A stretch of 25,622 nucleotides of DNA from DASVDK01 sp036381125 [NCBI: Thermodesulfobacteriota bacterium]. Lineage in GTDB: Bacteria; DASVDK01. Shown here piece after piece: positions 13,805 through 23,314 of the stretch (position 1 is its first letter; every line of letters starts with the position of its first letter). The translations under genes and the position numbers were made by a program. Under the pieces are notes generated by a model. It made no database searches. It was not told where the DNA came from and saw only the letters and a list, made by a program, of their open reading frames with translations. Location: the NCBI GenBank assembly GCA_036381125.1, contig DASVDK010000223.1, positions 1-25,622 on the forward strand, in the 5' to 3' direction.

Positions 13805-13969
13805 GCGGTCGTCCCTCCGCGACGCTCCGGCGGCGGCCTGCCGCCCGGGGCTCGCGGCCCTCGGCCCTCTTCCCCCTCTGCCCGTTCGGCCGGCGGGCGC
13901 GGGCGGGCCCTGGCGCCGGTCCGTTGGAGTCGCGCAGCACCCGGGTACGCTCACTCAGGGAGTCAGACG

Positions 13970-15376
13970 TTGGCGACGAAAGTCCTGATGCCCAAGCTCT
14001 CGGACACGATGACCGAGGGCACGATCAACGAGTGGCTGAAGAAGGAGGGCGACCGCGTCGAGGCGGGCGAGGCCCTGGCGACGGTCGAGACCGACAAGGC
14101 GACGATGGAGCTGGAGTCCTACTCGTCGGGCACCCTCCGGAAGGTCATCGTCCAGGCCGGCGCGTCGGCCCCGGTCGGCGCCCTCATCGCCGTCGTCGGC
14201 GAGCCGAACGAGGACATCGCCCCGATCCTCGCGGAGGCGCAGGCGCCCGCCGGCGCCGAGACCGCCGCGCCCGCGCCGGCACCGGCGGAGCCGGCCGCCG
14301 AGCGCGGGCCCGTCGCCACGGCTCCCGGCCCGAGGCCGAGCCCCGCCGGCCCTGGGCTCGTCGTGCCGCCCACGGAGCGCCCCACGATGCCGCAGGCGGC
14401 CGGCACGCCGCCGCCGGCCGTCACCGCCGAGCCCCACGGCCCCAACGGCGCGCGCGTGCCGGCCGACGGGCGCGTCAAGGCGTCGCCCCTCGCCCGGCGT
14501 CTTGCCGAGGCCAGGGGGATCGACCTCGCCATGGTGCGGGGCAGCGGCCCGGGCGGGCGCGTGATCAAGCGCGACATCGAGGCCTGGCAGCCGAGGCCGG
14601 CCGCGGCCCCGGCGCCCGCGGCGGCGCCGGCGGAGCGGAAAGTCGAGCCGCTGGTGGTGCCGCGGGCCCCCGTGCCGGTGACCGGCCCCACGCCGGGCGA
14701 GGACCGGCCCCTCACCTCCATGCGCAGGGTCGTCGCGCAGCGGATGGTCGAGTCCAAGACCACGGTCCCGCACTTCTACCTCACGGTCGAGGTCGACATG
14801 GACAGGGCCGTGGAGATGCGGGCCGCGCTCGTCGCCGCGGCGCCCGACATCAAGGTCACCTACACGGACATGATCCTGAAGGCCTGCGGGCTCGCGCTCG
14901 CGCGGCACCCGAAGGTGAACGCGTCGTTCCTCGGCGACCGGATCCGCGTGTGGCAGCGGGCCGACATCGGGCTCGCCGTGGCGCTCGACGACGGGCTCAT
15001 CACGCCCATCGTCACCGGATGCGACGTGAAGAGCCTCGGCCAGATCGCCGTCGAGGCCAGGGCGCTGGCCGAGCGCGCGCGCGCCCGCCAGCTCAGGCCC
15101 GAGGAGTACCAGGGCGGCTCCTTCTCGGTCTCGAACCTCGGCATGTACGACGTCGAGGAGTTCTCGGCGATCATCAACCCGCCGCAGGGGGCGATCCTGG
15201 CGGTCGGCGCCGTCGCCAGGAAGGCGGTCGTCAAGGAGGACGGCAGCCTCGCCGCGGGGCACCGCATGAAGATGACCCTCTCCTGCGACCACCGGGCCAT
15301 CGACGGGGCCGTGGGGGCGGCGTTCCTGCGGGACGTGAAGCGCTTGCTGGAGCAGCCGGCAGCGCTCGCCCTGTAG
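13970..15376 (+). CDS. pdhC: Dihydrolipoamide acetyltransferase (E2) with one lipoyl domain
   Basis: The start is a TTG at 13970, supported by AGGGAG seven bases upstream and by the typical N-terminus MATKVLMPKLSDTMTEG. The 468-residue protein has a lipoyl domain (residues 1-80, lipoylated Lys43 in ETDKATMELE), an Ala/Pro-rich swinging linker (about 90-165), an E3-binding domain (about 169-206, ASPLARRLAEARGIDL and GSGPGGRVIKRDIEAW), a second linker, and the acyltransferase core from about 245 with the catalytic DHRAIDG (His441, Asp445). It takes the acetyl group from E1 and makes acetyl-CoA. The E3 gene (dihydrolipoamide dehydrogenase) does not follow; the intergenic region and nuoB come next. 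Confidence 0.94.
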   Translation: MATKVLMPKLSDTMTEGTINEWLKKEGDRVEAGEALATVETDKATMELESYSSGTLRKVIVQAGASAPVGALIAVVGEPNEDIAPILAEAQAPAGAETAAPAPAPAEPAAERGPVATAPGPRPSPAGPGLVVPPTERPTMPQAAGTPPPAVTAEPHGPNGARVPADGRVKASPLARRLAEARGIDLAMVRGSGPGGRVIKRDIEAWQPRPAAAPAPAAAPAERKVEPLVVPRAPVPVTGPTPGEDRPLTSMRRVVAQRMVESKTTVPHFYLTVEVDMDRAVEMRAALVAAAPDIKVTYTDMILKACGLALARHPKVNASFLGDRIRVWQRADIGLAVALDDGLITPIVTGCDVKSLGQIAVEARALAERARARQLRPEEYQGGSFSVSNLGMYDVEEFSAIINPPQGAILAVGAVARKAVVKEDGSLAAGHRMKMTLSCDHRAIDGAVGAAFLRDVKRLLEQPAALAL

Positions 15377-15683
15377 GCCGGGCGGCCCGGGCACGCCCGG
15401 CCGCCCGGTGGGCGTGCCGGGCGGCCGCCGGCAGAGCGAGGCGTGCCCGTTCCGCGTGGGGGCGGTCCCCGGCGCCGGCGGCCGGCCGGCGTCCCTGGCG
15501 CTCAGGCGGGCGTACCTTGCAGCGACCGGGGCGGGGCGCTACCCTGTTCCTGTCCCTGGAACTGCGCGAATTACCTCGCTTTACCGCGCGCGGGACGTCT
15601 TGTTTCACCTGTAATTGTGAAGCCTTGCACGTGCTCGGCGCGGCCGGGGCCGCGACCGGAGGCACGGCAGCGACGAGGCGCCT
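15377..15683 (+). other. 307-base noncoding region before nuoB with long dyad and AT-rich patch
   Basis: The first part carries overlapping complementary arms. CCGGGCGGCC (15378-15387) pairs with GGCCGCCCGG (15399-15408), and GGCACGCC inside the loop can instead pair with GGCGTGCC a few bases on, so two folds compete. No T run follows. A possible promoter TTGCAG (15517-15522) and TACCCT (15540-15545), 17 bases apart, lies further on. From about 15560 to 15625 the DNA is much richer in A and T than its surroundings and contains the inverted repeat TTCAC (15604-15608) and GTGAA (15617-15621) with an eight-base centre, a candidate regulator site. No convincing coding region was found here. Confidence 0.45.
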
Positions 15684-16217
15684 GTGGCCAACCCGATCCT
15701 GACACTCGGCAAGCCGGAGGAACGCGACCCGGAGCTCAGGGAGAACGTGCTCCTCACCCAGGTCGACAAGATCGTCAACTGGGCGCGCGCCAACTCGGTC
15801 TGGCCGCTCGGGTTCGGTCTCGCCTGCTGCGCCATCGAGATGATGGCGGTGTCGGCCACCAAGTTCGACCTGGCACGCTTCGGCGCGGAGGTCTTCCGCT
15901 CCTCGCCGCGGCAGGCGGACCTCATGATCGTCGCCGGCCGGGTGAGCCAGAAGATGGCCCCGGTGCTGCGGCGCCTCTGGGAGCAGATGCCCGAGCCCAA
16001 GTGGGTCATCTCGATGGGCGCCTGCGCCTCCACGGGCGGCGTGTTCAACAACTACGCGCTCGTCCAGGGAGTCGACAAGGTGGTGCCGGTCGACGTCTAC
16101 GCGCCCGGCTGCCCGCCGGGGCCCGAGACCCTCATGTACGCGATCATGCAGCTGCAGCGGAAGATCAAGGGCGAGGTCCCACGCCACGCCGTCATCAACA
16201 CCCCGCTGCCGGCGTGA
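15684..16217 (+). CDS. nuoB: NADH-quinone oxidoreductase subunit B
   Basis: The GTG start follows a short GAGG site. This 177-residue subunit binds iron-sulfur cluster N2, the last carrier before quinone. The ligands are visible: Cys48 and Cys49 (GLACCAIEM), Cys114 (MGACASTGG) and Cys143 (PGCPPGPE). MSKDxxR-type blocks are replaced by [31 protein letters not shown], the normal family wording. It sits at the junction of the peripheral and membrane arms. It is the first gene of the nuo cluster; nuoA, which usually precedes it, is absent. The stop overlaps the nuoC start by one base. Confidence 0.97.
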   Translation: MANPILTLGKPEERDPELRENVLLTQVDKIVNWARANSVWPLGFGLACCAIEMMAVSATKFDLARFGAEVFRSSPRQADLMIVAGRVSQKMAPVLRRLWEQMPEPKWVISMGACASTGGVFNNYALVQGVDKVVPVDVYAPGCPPGPETLMYAIMQLQRKIKGEVPRHAVINTPLPA

Positions 16218-16726
16218 TGCCGGAGAGTCCCATGCGCGAACGAGCCGGCGAAGGCCATGTCGCGGTCGTCTCGGCCGAGGAGGCCGCCGAGGCCGTGAAG
16301 GCGACCTTCCCCGAGACCGTCGAGGAGACCACCCTCAAGGAGGACCTCCCCTGCCTGATCGTGCGGCGGGAGGACCTCGTGAACGCGATGCACGAACTGC
16401 GTCGCGCCGGCTTCGACTTCCTGGTCGATCTCACCGCCGTCGACTACCCGGGCCGCGCCGAGCGCTTCGAGGTCGTCTACCACCTCTACTCGTTCGCGGC
16501 CAACCAGCGGCTGCGGGTAAAGACGCGCGCCGCGGAGTCGACACCCGTCCCGACGCTCACGGGCCTCTGGAAGTCGGCCAACTGGTTCGAGCGCGAGGTG
16601 TGGGACCTCTTCGGCGTCCGCTTCGAGGGACACCCGAATCTCACCCGCATCGTCCTGCCGGACGACTGGGTGGGGCACCCGCTCCGGAAGGACTTCCCGA
16701 TCGGCGGCGAGAACGTCCAGTTCTGA
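16217..16726 (+). CDS. nuoC: NADH-quinone oxidoreductase subunit C
   Basis: This 169-residue protein is the 30-kDa-type peripheral subunit that packs against NuoD and NuoB. It shows FDFLVDLTAVDYPGR, the strand FEVVYHLYS, and the signature SANWFEREVWDLFGVRFEGHPNLTRI followed by WVGHPLRKDFP. The ATG at 16217 shares a base with the nuoB stop; an ATG at 16232 with GGAGAG just upstream is an alternative that would remove five residues. It is separate from nuoD, not fused as in Escherichia coli. Confidence 0.96.
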   Translation: MPESPMRERAGEGHVAVVSAEEAAEAVKATFPETVEETTLKEDLPCLIVRREDLVNAMHELRRAGFDFLVDLTAVDYPGRAERFEVVYHLYSFAANQRLRVKTRAAESTPVPTLTGLWKSANWFEREVWDLFGVRFEGHPNLTRIVLPDDWVGHPLRKDFPIGGENVQF

Positions 16727-16814
16727 GCGGGACACGCGTAGGAAGCGAGGCCCGGGCGCACCACGGGCCGAGCGACTGGGGCGCGGAGGGACCGGCGGCG
16801 CCGACCCCCCGCGG

Positions 16815-18071
16815 ATGAGGCCAATGACGGTACCCAGCACCAAGGTCACGGAACTCCACGTCGGCGAGGGCGCCGGGCGCGCGGTCGTCGAGCGGCCGCT
16901 CTTCGAGACGATGACCGTCAACATGGGGCCGCAGCACCCGTCCACCCACGGCGTGCTCCGACTGGTCCTCGAGCTCGACGGCGAGACCATCGTCAAGGCG
17001 ACGCCGGTGATCGGCTACCTGCACACCGGCATCGAGAAGACGATGGAGATGAAGAACTACAACCAGTCGCTCACGATGACCGACCGGGTCGACTACCTCT
17101 CGCCGCTCTCGAACAACCTCGCCTACTGCCTCGCCGCGGAGAAGCTCATCGGCTGCGAGATCCCCAAGCGGGTCCAGTACATCCGGGTGCTCCTCGCCGA
17201 GCTGACGCGCATCGGCTCGCACCTTGTCTGGCTCGGCACGCACGCGCTCGACATCGGCGCCGTCACGATCTTCCTCTGGTGCTGGCGGGAGCGCGAGCGG
17301 GTCCTCGCCCTCTTCGAGGAGGCGTCGGGCGTCCGGATGATGACCTCGTTCATCCGCGTGGGCGGCATGTACGAGGACCTCCCGGTCGGCTGGCTCGACC
17401 GCGTGCGGGAGTTCGCCGAGACCTTCCCCGACGCGATCGACGAGTACGACACGATGCTCACGAAGAACCCGATCTGGGTCCGGCGGACGAAGGGCGTCGG
17501 CGTGCTCTCGAAGGCGGACTGCCTGAACTACTCCCTCACCGGGCCGCTCCTGCGCGCCGCCGGCGTCAAGCACGACCTCAGGAAGGACCAGCCCTACTCC
17601 TCGTACGAGGAGTTCGAGTTCGACGTGCCGGTCCAGCAGGAGAGCGACGTCTACGCGCGCTACCTCGTGCGGATGGAGGAGCTGCGCCAGAGCGTGCGCA
17701 TCATCGAGCAGGCGCTCGAGAAGATCACGCCGCCGCCCGGCCCCTACCAGACGACCGACCGGCGCTTCGCGCGGCCCCCGTTCAGCGACATCGACCAGTC
17801 GATGGAGTCGCTCATCTACCACTTCAAGATCGGGAGTGAGGGCTTCCGGGTGCCGGCCGGCGAGGCGTACGCCGCCGTCGAGAGCGCCCGCGGACAGCTC
17901 GGCGTCTTCATGGTGGCCGACGGCTCGAACAAGCCCTACCGGGTGCGGTTGCGGCCGCCGTCCTTCATCAACCTTCAGGCCCTGCCGCCGATGATCGAGG
18001 GGCGGCTCATCGCCGACGCGGTGGCCGCCATCGGCTCGATCGACATCGTGCTCGGGGAGGTGGACCGGTAA
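16815..18071 (+). CDS. nuoD: NADH-quinone oxidoreductase subunit D
   Basis: This 418-residue subunit forms, with NuoB, the quinone-binding pocket. The conserved MGPQHPSTHGVLR loop (the histidine that contacts the quinone headgroup), the HTGIEK block, DRVDYLSPLSNN with the quinone-contact tyrosine, and the C-terminal YRVRLRPPSFINLQAL and DIVLGEVDR are all present. An ATG at 16824 is an alternative start. The 88 bases between nuoC and nuoD are noncoding. The stop overlaps the nuoE start (TAATG). Confidence 0.97.
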   Translation: MRPMTVPSTKVTELHVGEGAGRAVVERPLFETMTVNMGPQHPSTHGVLRLVLELDGETIVKATPVIGYLHTGIEKTMEMKNYNQSLTMTDRVDYLSPLSNNLAYCLAAEKLIGCEIPKRVQYIRVLLAELTRIGSHLVWLGTHALDIGAVTIFLWCWRERERVLALFEEASGVRMMTSFIRVGGMYEDLPVGWLDRVREFAETFPDAIDEYDTMLTKNPIWVRRTKGVGVLSKADCLNYSLTGPLLRAAGVKHDLRKDQPYSSYEEFEFDVPVQQESDVYARYLVRMEELRQSVRIIEQALEKITPPPGPYQTTDRRFARPPFSDIDQSMESLIYHFKIGSEGFRVPAGEAYAAVESARGQLGVFMVADGSNKPYRVRLRPPSFINLQALPPMIEGRLIADAVAAIGSIDIVLGEVDR

Positions 18072-18847
18072 TGGCCCACAAGCGGGGAAGCGGCAACGGC
18101 GCGGGGCCCGACGAAGGGCTCATCTCGATCGAGTCCTTCCTTACGCGCGGCCCCTTCAAGTCGACGGCCGACGGCGGGCACCCCACCGTGCCGCCCGATT
18201 ACGAGGTCTGGGAGCCGGAGTTCGAGCACGACCAGCGCGGCCTCTCCGAGGAGGCGAAGGCCGCCATCGACCGGCTCGCCGCGCGGTACCCGTCGCGCAA
18301 GAGCGCGTCCCTGCCCGCGCTCTTCATCGCGCAGAACGAGCTGGGGTTCGTCACGCCGCGCGCCGTGGCCGAGGTGGCGGCGCTCGTCGACATGTCGCCG
18401 GCCGAGGTGCAGACGCTCCTGACGTTCTACCCGATGTTCCGCCGCCGGCCGGCGGGCCGGTACGTCATCAACGTCTGCACGACCATCTCCTGTCAGCTCA
18501 GGGGCGGCTACGACATCCTCGAGCACCTCGAGAAGAAGCTCGGCATCCACGCCGGCGAGACGACGCCGGACGGCGCCTTCACGCTGCAGACCTGGGAGTG
18601 CATCGCGGCCTGCGGCGGGGCGCCGGCCATCCAGGTCAACCTCGAGTACGTGGAGCGGGTCGACGCCGAGCAGGTGGACCGGCTGATCGACGACCTCAGG
18701 CGCAAGGCCGAGGCCGACCGCCTCGCGGGCAAGGGAGGGCCGGCCGCGCCGCACGGGCCCACCGCCGCGTCGACGGTCGAGTGGCTCGACAAGGTCCCGG
18801 AGCCGGCCGACGGCGGGTCACCACGGAAGCTGGGCGGAGGCAAGTAG
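18071..18847 (+). CDS. nuoE: NADH-quinone oxidoreductase subunit E, with long terminal extensions
   Basis: This subunit carries the [2Fe-2S] cluster N1a near the NADH site. Ligands are Cys136 and Cys141 (VCTTISCQLRGG) and Cys177 and Cys181 (ECIAACGGAP). The core (about residues 58-210) has the usual helix start LSEEAKAAIDRLAARYP, the ALFIAQNELGFVT block and LTFYPMF. The protein is 258 residues, well above the usual 160-180: about 55 residues are added at the N-terminus and about 45 at the C-terminus, both low in hydrophobicity and probably disordered. The ATG start overlaps the nuoD stop. nuoF follows three bases after the stop. Confidence 0.95.
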   Translation: MAHKRGSGNGAGPDEGLISIESFLTRGPFKSTADGGHPTVPPDYEVWEPEFEHDQRGLSEEAKAAIDRLAARYPSRKSASLPALFIAQNELGFVTPRAVAEVAALVDMSPAEVQTLLTFYPMFRRRPAGRYVINVCTTISCQLRGGYDILEHLEKKLGIHAGETTPDGAFTLQTWECIAACGGAPAIQVNLEYVERVDAEQVDRLIDDLRRKAEADRLAGKGGPAAPHGPTAASTVEWLDKVPEPADGGSPRKLGGGK

Positions 18848-18850
18848 GCC

Positions 18851-20251
18851 ATGGCGTTCGAGCCGGTCCTCACCAGGTACATCGAGCCGCGAGGGGTCTG
18901 GTACGGGCCGAAGGGCGACCACGACACCATCGACGGCTATCTCCGCGCGGGGGGCTACGGCGCCTGGTCGAAGGTGCTCCGCGAGGGGATCACGCCGGAG
19001 CAGCTCATCGAGACGGTCAAGGCCTCGGGGCTGCGCGGGCGCGGCGGCGCCGGCTTCCCCACGGGGCTCAAGTGGTCGTTCGTCCCCAAGGCGCTGAACC
19101 CGAAGTACCTCTGCGTGAACGCCGACGAGAGCGAGCCGGGAACCTTCAAGGACCGGATGCTCATCGAGTGCGACCCGCACCAGGTCATCGAGGGGACGCT
19201 CATCTCGGCCTACGCCATCGGCGCGCAGCGGGCGTTCATCTACATCCGCGGCGAGATGGAGAAGGGGCGCCGGATCCTCGAACGCGCGGTGGCCGAGGCG
19301 TACGCCAGGGGCTACGTCGGCAAGAACATCCTCGGCAGCGGTTGGGACTGCGACGTGATGGTCCACCCGGGCGCCGGCGTGTACATCGCGGGCGAGGAGA
19401 CCGGCCTCATCGAGTCGCTCGAGGGCAAGGCGGCCCAGCCGCGCGTGAAGCCGCCCTTCCCGGCCGTGGTCGGCCTCTACGGCAAGCCGACCGTGGTGAA
19501 CAACGTCGAGACGCTCTGCAACGTCGTCCACATCGTCGAGCGGGGCGTCGAGTGGTACCGCACCATGGGGACCGAGAAGTCGCCCGGCCCCCGCGTCTTC
19601 TGCCTCTCCGGCCACGTGAACCGGCCGGGCAACTACGAGGCGCCGATGGGGATCCCGATGCGGCAGCTCATCTTCGACATGGGCGGCGGCATCTGGAAGA
19701 ACCGGCGCTTCAAGGCGGTGATCCCCGGCGGCTCGTCGACGGCGTTCCTCGTCGAGGAGCACCTCGACCTCACGCTCGATCACGAGGCCATGGCGGCGGC
19801 CGGCAGCGGCCTCGGCTCGGCCGGCGTCATCGTCGTGGACGACACGACCTGCATCGTCGGCGTCTGCCACCGCCTCATGAAGTTCTACCGGCACGAGTCG
19901 TGCGGCAAGTGCACGCCCTGCCGGGAGGGGACCGGCTGGCTCGCCAAGCTCCTCGGCCGGATCGAGGCGGGGGGCGGCGAGATGGCCGACTTCGACGTGC
20001 TCGACCGGATCCCGAACCTCATGGCGGGGCACACCATCTGCGCCCTCGCCGACGGCGCCGTGCCGGCGCTCCTCAGCGCCCTCAGGCTCTTCAGGGGCGA
20101 GTTCGAACAGCACATCAAGGAAGGCCGCTGCCCGCTCACGACCGGACGCGTGCCGGCCTGGGACATCCACGCGGTGAAAGGACCCATCTATGTCCGACCC
20201 CCGGAGCACCGTGACGCTCGTGATCGACGGGCGCTCGGTCACGGCGCCTAA
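18851..20251 (+). CDS. nuoF: NADH-quinone oxidoreductase subunit F (NADH- and FMN-binding)
   Basis: This 466-residue subunit oxidises NADH through FMN and passes electrons to cluster N3. The glycine-rich NADH/FMN loops GLRGRGGAGFPTGLKW and CVNADESEPGTFKDR, plus YIAGEETGLIESLEG, are intact. The [4Fe-4S] ligands are Cys351, Cys354 and Cys357 (ESCGKCTPCREGTG) and Cys397 (HTICALADG). The last 20 or so residues (from about [10 protein letters not shown]) are read from the same DNA as the beginning of nuoG in another frame, giving a 62-base overlap. Such long overlaps are uncommon here, where neighbours overlap by one to seven bases. Confidence 0.96.
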   Translation: MAFEPVLTRYIEPRGVWYGPKGDHDTIDGYLRAGGYGAWSKVLREGITPEQLIETVKASGLRGRGGAGFPTGLKWSFVPKALNPKYLCVNADESEPGTFKDRMLIECDPHQVIEGTLISAYAIGAQRAFIYIRGEMEKGRRILERAVAEAYARGYVGKNILGSGWDCDVMVHPGAGVYIAGEETGLIESLEGKAAQPRVKPPFPAVVGLYGKPTVVNNVETLCNVVHIVERGVEWYRTMGTEKSPGPRVFCLSGHVNRPGNYEAPMGIPMRQLIFDMGGGIWKNRRFKAVIPGGSSTAFLVEEHLDLTLDHEAMAAAGSGLGSAGVIVVDDTTCIVGVCHRLMKFYRHESCGKCTPCREGTGWLAKLLGRIEAGGGEMADFDVLDRIPNLMAGHTICALADGAVPALLSALRLFRGEFEQHIKEGRCPLTTGRVPAWDIHAVKGPIYVRPPEHRDARDRRALGHGA

Positions 20252-22733
20252 GGGCGAGAACCTCGTCGAGGCCGCCAAGCGCGTCGGGATCGACATCCCG
20301 GTCTTCTGCTACCACCCGAAGCTCTCGGTGGTGGGCGCGTGCCGGATGTGCCTGGTCGAGATCGAGAAGACGCCGAAGCTCCAGGTGGCCTGCGCCACGC
20401 CGGTCGCCGAGGGGATGGTCGTCCACACGCAGTCGAAGAAGGCCGTGGACGGCAGGAGCGGCGTGATCGAGTTCCTCCTCGCCAACCACCCGCTCGACTG
20501 CCCCATCTGCGACAAGGGGGGCGAGTGCCCGCTGCAGGACAACTCGTACCGCAACGGGCCCCCGGTGTCGCGCTTCCGCGAGGCGAAGCGCGACCTCCCC
20601 ATCGTCACGCTCTCGCCGCTCGTCATGCTCGACATGGAGCGGTGCATCCACTGCTACCGCTGCACCCGCTTCTCGGCCGAGATCGGCGGGGACGCCGAGC
20701 TGGCGTTCGTGAACCGCGGCGACCACATCATGATCGCGCCGCTCGAGGGGAGCGAGTACCGATCGGTCTACTCGGGCAACGTCACCGAGATCTGCCCGGT
20801 CGGCGCCCTCATGAGCCGGCCGTACCGGTTCAAGGCGCGCCCCTGGGACCTCCAGAGCCAGGACTCGGTTTGCGGCCTCTGCGCCTGCGGCTGCACGATC
20901 ACCGCGAACCTCCGCGAGGAGGGGGACCCGGTGGCCGCCCAGGTGGGGCGCAACCTGGGGCAGATGGCGATCGGTGCCGGCGCGCCGGCCGGCGGCGGAG
21001 CCCCCGCCCTGGCGATCAACGCGGGCGTGGCCGGCATCGACCCGAGCCCCCTGACCGGGGCCCCCGCGAAGCCGAAGGCTTCGCGGGGTGGTCATGCGCG
21101 CATCGTCCGCTACCTCGGCGGCGACAACGACTTCGTCAACGAGGGCTGGCTCTGTGACCGCGGCCGCTACGGCTTCGACGCCACGCGCGCCGACGACCGG
21201 CTGACGACGCCGCTCGCGCGCCCCGCGAAGGGGGCCCCGCTCGCGCCGGTCTCGTGGACGGAGGCGCTGGGACGGGTGGCCGACGGCCTCCGGACGGCCG
21301 GCACGTCGGTGGGCGCCCTCGGCGGCCCGTACCTCACCCTCGAGGAGGCCTACCTCCTCCAGAAGCTCGTCCGGGGCCTCGGCAGCCAGAACGTCGACGG
21401 CCGCGCCGGCTGGACGCAGGCGGCGCCGTCGGTGCTCGCCCGCGCCGGCTGGCTCGGGTCGGACTACCAGGCCCTCGAGAAGGCCGGCGCGATCGTCCTC
21501 GTGGCGACCGACCTCAAGGAGGAGCTGCCGATCGCGAACCTCCGCGTCCGCAAGGCGGCGCTCAGAGGGGTGCCGGTGGTCGTGGCGCACTGGCGTCCGG
21601 TGCGCCTGCCGGAGCGGGGCGCGGCCTTCGTCCGCTACGCGCCGGGCGAGGAGGGGGGCCTCCCCGCGCGGCTGCGCGACCTCGCGGCCGTCCGCGACGC
21701 GAAGGGCCCGGTCCACGTCATCGTCGGCGAGGAGGTGCTCCACGGGCCGGTCGATGCCGCGGCGCTCCTCGACGGCCTGGCCGGCATCGCGCCGAACGCC
21801 GTCGTCGGCCTGGCGCTCCGCGGCCCGAACGCGCGAGGCGTGCTCGAGGCGGGGCTCCTGCCGGGGTGGCTGCCGGGGATGAAGGCGGCGCCGGCCGGCG
21901 GTCTCGACGCGAGGGGGATGCTCGAGGCGGCGGCCGGCGGCCGGCTCTCGGCCCTCCTCTGCGTCGGCGCCGACCCGGCGGCCGACTTCCCCGACGCCGC
22001 GCTCGCGAAGCGGGCGCTCGCCGCCGTGCCGTTCCTCGTCGTGCAGGAGCTCTACCCGACGGCGACGGCGCAGCTCGCCGACGTGGTCCTCCCCGCGGCC
22101 GGGTTCGACGAGAAGGACGGCACGCTCGTCAACGTGGAGCGGCGCGTGCAGCGCGCGCGGCGGTTCGTCGACGCCCCCGGCCTCGCCATGGCCGACGGCC
22201 GGATCCTCGCGCGGCTCGGCCGGGCGCTCGGTCTCGGCTTCGCGTACACCGGGCCGGCCGACGTCTGGGCCGAGATGCACACCGAGGCGCCCGGCCTCGC
22301 GCCGGCGTCGCGGGTGACCGAGCTGCCCAGGACGGGGGCGCTCCTGCCGGCGCCGCCGGCGCCGCCCGCGGTGGCCGCCTCGCCGGCCGCCGCCGGCCCC
22401 GAGCCGGCGACCGCCCGGTTCCCGCTCCGGGTCGCCACCGGCCGGATGCTCTACGACGGCGGCACGCTCGTGTCGCGCTCGAGGTACCTCGCCGGCGTCA
22501 TGCCGGAGGCGTTCGTCGCCGTGAACCCCGCCGACGCCGCGCGGCTGCGGGTGGCCGACGGCGCCGCGGTCGCCGCCGTGTCGGCCGCCGGCCGCCTCTC
22601 GCTCCTCGCGAAGGTCACGGCCGAGGTGCCGGCCGGCGTCGCGTACCTGCCGCTCGGCTTCGCGGACGCGCCGATCTCGGCGCTCGGCGACCCGACGCGG
22701 CCCCTGCACATCACGCTGGAGCCACAGTCATGA
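20190..22733 (+). CDS. nuoG: NADH-quinone oxidoreductase subunit G
   Basis: This 847-residue subunit carries several clusters. The N-terminal [2Fe-2S] site is Cys40, Cys51, Cys54 and Cys68. The His-liganded [4Fe-4S] site is [14 protein letters not shown] (His100, Cys104, Cys107, Cys113). The next [4Fe-4S] site is CIHCYRC with ICPVG, and the N7-type site is VCGLCACGC (Cys228, Cys231, Cys235) with Cys322 in [10 protein letters not shown] molybdopterin-oxidoreductase-like domain follows, and a dinucleotide-binding-type domain lies at the end. Between Cys235 and Cys322 an extra stretch of about 50 residues (about 254-302), rich in Ala, Gly and Pro, separates parts usually close together, and it contains a perfect DNA palindrome. 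AAAGGA seven bases before the ATG supports the start. Confidence 0.96.
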   Translation: MSDPRSTVTLVIDGRSVTAPKGENLVEAAKRVGIDIPVFCYHPKLSVVGACRMCLVEIEKTPKLQVACATPVAEGMVVHTQSKKAVDGRSGVIEFLLANHPLDCPICDKGGECPLQDNSYRNGPPVSRFREAKRDLPIVTLSPLVMLDMERCIHCYRCTRFSAEIGGDAELAFVNRGDHIMIAPLEGSEYRSVYSGNVTEICPVGALMSRPYRFKARPWDLQSQDSVCGLCACGCTITANLREEGDPVAAQVGRNLGQMAIGAGAPAGGGAPALAINAGVAGIDPSPLTGAPAKPKASRGGHARIVRYLGGDNDFVNEGWLCDRGRYGFDATRADDRLTTPLARPAKGAPLAPVSWTEALGRVADGLRTAGTSVGALGGPYLTLEEAYLLQKLVRGLGSQNVDGRAGWTQAAPSVLARAGWLGSDYQALEKAGAIVLVATDLKEELPIANLRVRKAALRGVPVVVAHWRPVRLPERGAAFVRYAPGEEGGLPARLRDLAAVRDAKGPVHVIVGEEVLHGPVDAAALLDGLAGIAPNAVVGLALRGPNARGVLEAGLLPGWLPGMKAAPAGGLDARGMLEAAAGGRLSALLCVGADPAADFPDAALAKRALAAVPFLVVQELYPTATAQLADVVLPAAGFDEKDGTLVNVERRVQRARRFVDAPGLAMADGRILARLGRALGLGFAYTGPADVWAEMHTEAPGLAPASRVTELPRTGALLPAPPAPPAVAASPAAAGPEPATARFPLRVATGRMLYDGGTLVSRSRYLAGVMPEAFVAVNPADAARLRVADGAAVAAVSAAGRLSLLAKVTAEVPAGVAYLPLGFADAPISALGDPTRPLHITLEPQS
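21062..21088. repeat. Perfect 12-bp palindrome embedded in nuoG
   Basis: CCCCGCGAAGCC (21062-21073) and GGCTTCGCGGGG (21077-21088) are exact complements around the loop GAA. In frame they encode the low-complexity segment PAKPKASRG at about residues 292-300 of NuoG, within the region that looks inserted between two cluster ligands. The form (short loop, GC-rich arms) resembles the intergenic palindrome at 10756-10780. Confidence 0.8.
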
Positions 22734-23314
22734 TCGGCGAGCTCGTCAAGGGCCTCGCGACCAGCATCAAGCACGTCTTCCGCAAGCCGGTGACGGTGCA
22801 GTACCCGGAGGAGCCGGCGCCCATCTCGCCGCGCCACCGGGGCGTCCACCAGCTCATGCGCTACGAGAACGGCCTCGAGCGGTGCATCGGGTGCGAGCTC
22901 TGCTCCGCGGCCTGCCCGGCCGACTGCATCCTCGTCGTGTCCGAGGAGAACCCGCCGGACAGGCCGGTCTCGCCGGGCGAGCGGTACGCGAAGGTCTACG
23001 AGATCAACATGCTCCGGTGCATCTTCTGCGGCTACTGCCAGGAGGCCTGCCCGACCGGGGCAATCGTCCTCACGCCGCACTTCGAGATCGCGCCCTTCAA
23101 CAAGGCGCACGCGATCTACACGAAGGAGCGGCTCCTCCTGCCGCCCGCGGAGCGGCCGCCCGAGTGGGAGCCGCTCGGCGAGCGCGACGGCCGCGAGTAC
23201 CTGCCCCACCACGTGCAGCGCGTGGGACAGCGGCCCGACCTCGGGTTCGCGCCGGTCCGGGGCGAGCGGGTCGGGCAGATCCCGAAGGTGAATCTCCCGG
23301 AGGAGACGTGGTAA
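22730..23314 (+). CDS. nuoI: NADH-quinone oxidoreductase subunit I
   Basis: This 194-residue subunit holds the two [4Fe-4S] clusters N6a and N6b that link the peripheral wire to N2. Ligands are [12 protein letters not shown] (Cys52, Cys55, Cys58, Cys62) and [12 protein letters not shown] (Cys97, Cys100, Cys103, Cys107). The N-terminal amphipathic helix ([24 protein letters not shown]) is the normal membrane contact. The ATG overlaps the nuoG stop (ATGA). nuoH, which normally lies between nuoG and nuoI, is missing. The stop overlaps the next gene by seven bases. Confidence 0.97.
   Translation: MIGELVKGLATSIKHVFRKPVTVQYPEEPAPISPRHRGVHQLMRYENGLERCIGCELCSAACPADCILVVSEENPPDRPVSPGERYAKVYEINMLRCIFCGYCQEACPTGAIVLTPHFEIAPFNKAHAIYTKERLLLPPAERPPEWEPLGERDGREYLPHHVQRVGQRPDLGFAPVRGERVGQIPKVNLPEETW

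Noticed and set aside
11690-16187. Long minus-strand open frames opposite the dehydrogenase and nuo genes
   Set aside because: They lie opposite genes with clear catalytic motifs and have the His/Arg/Val/Asp-rich composition expected of antisense reading in GC-rich DNA.
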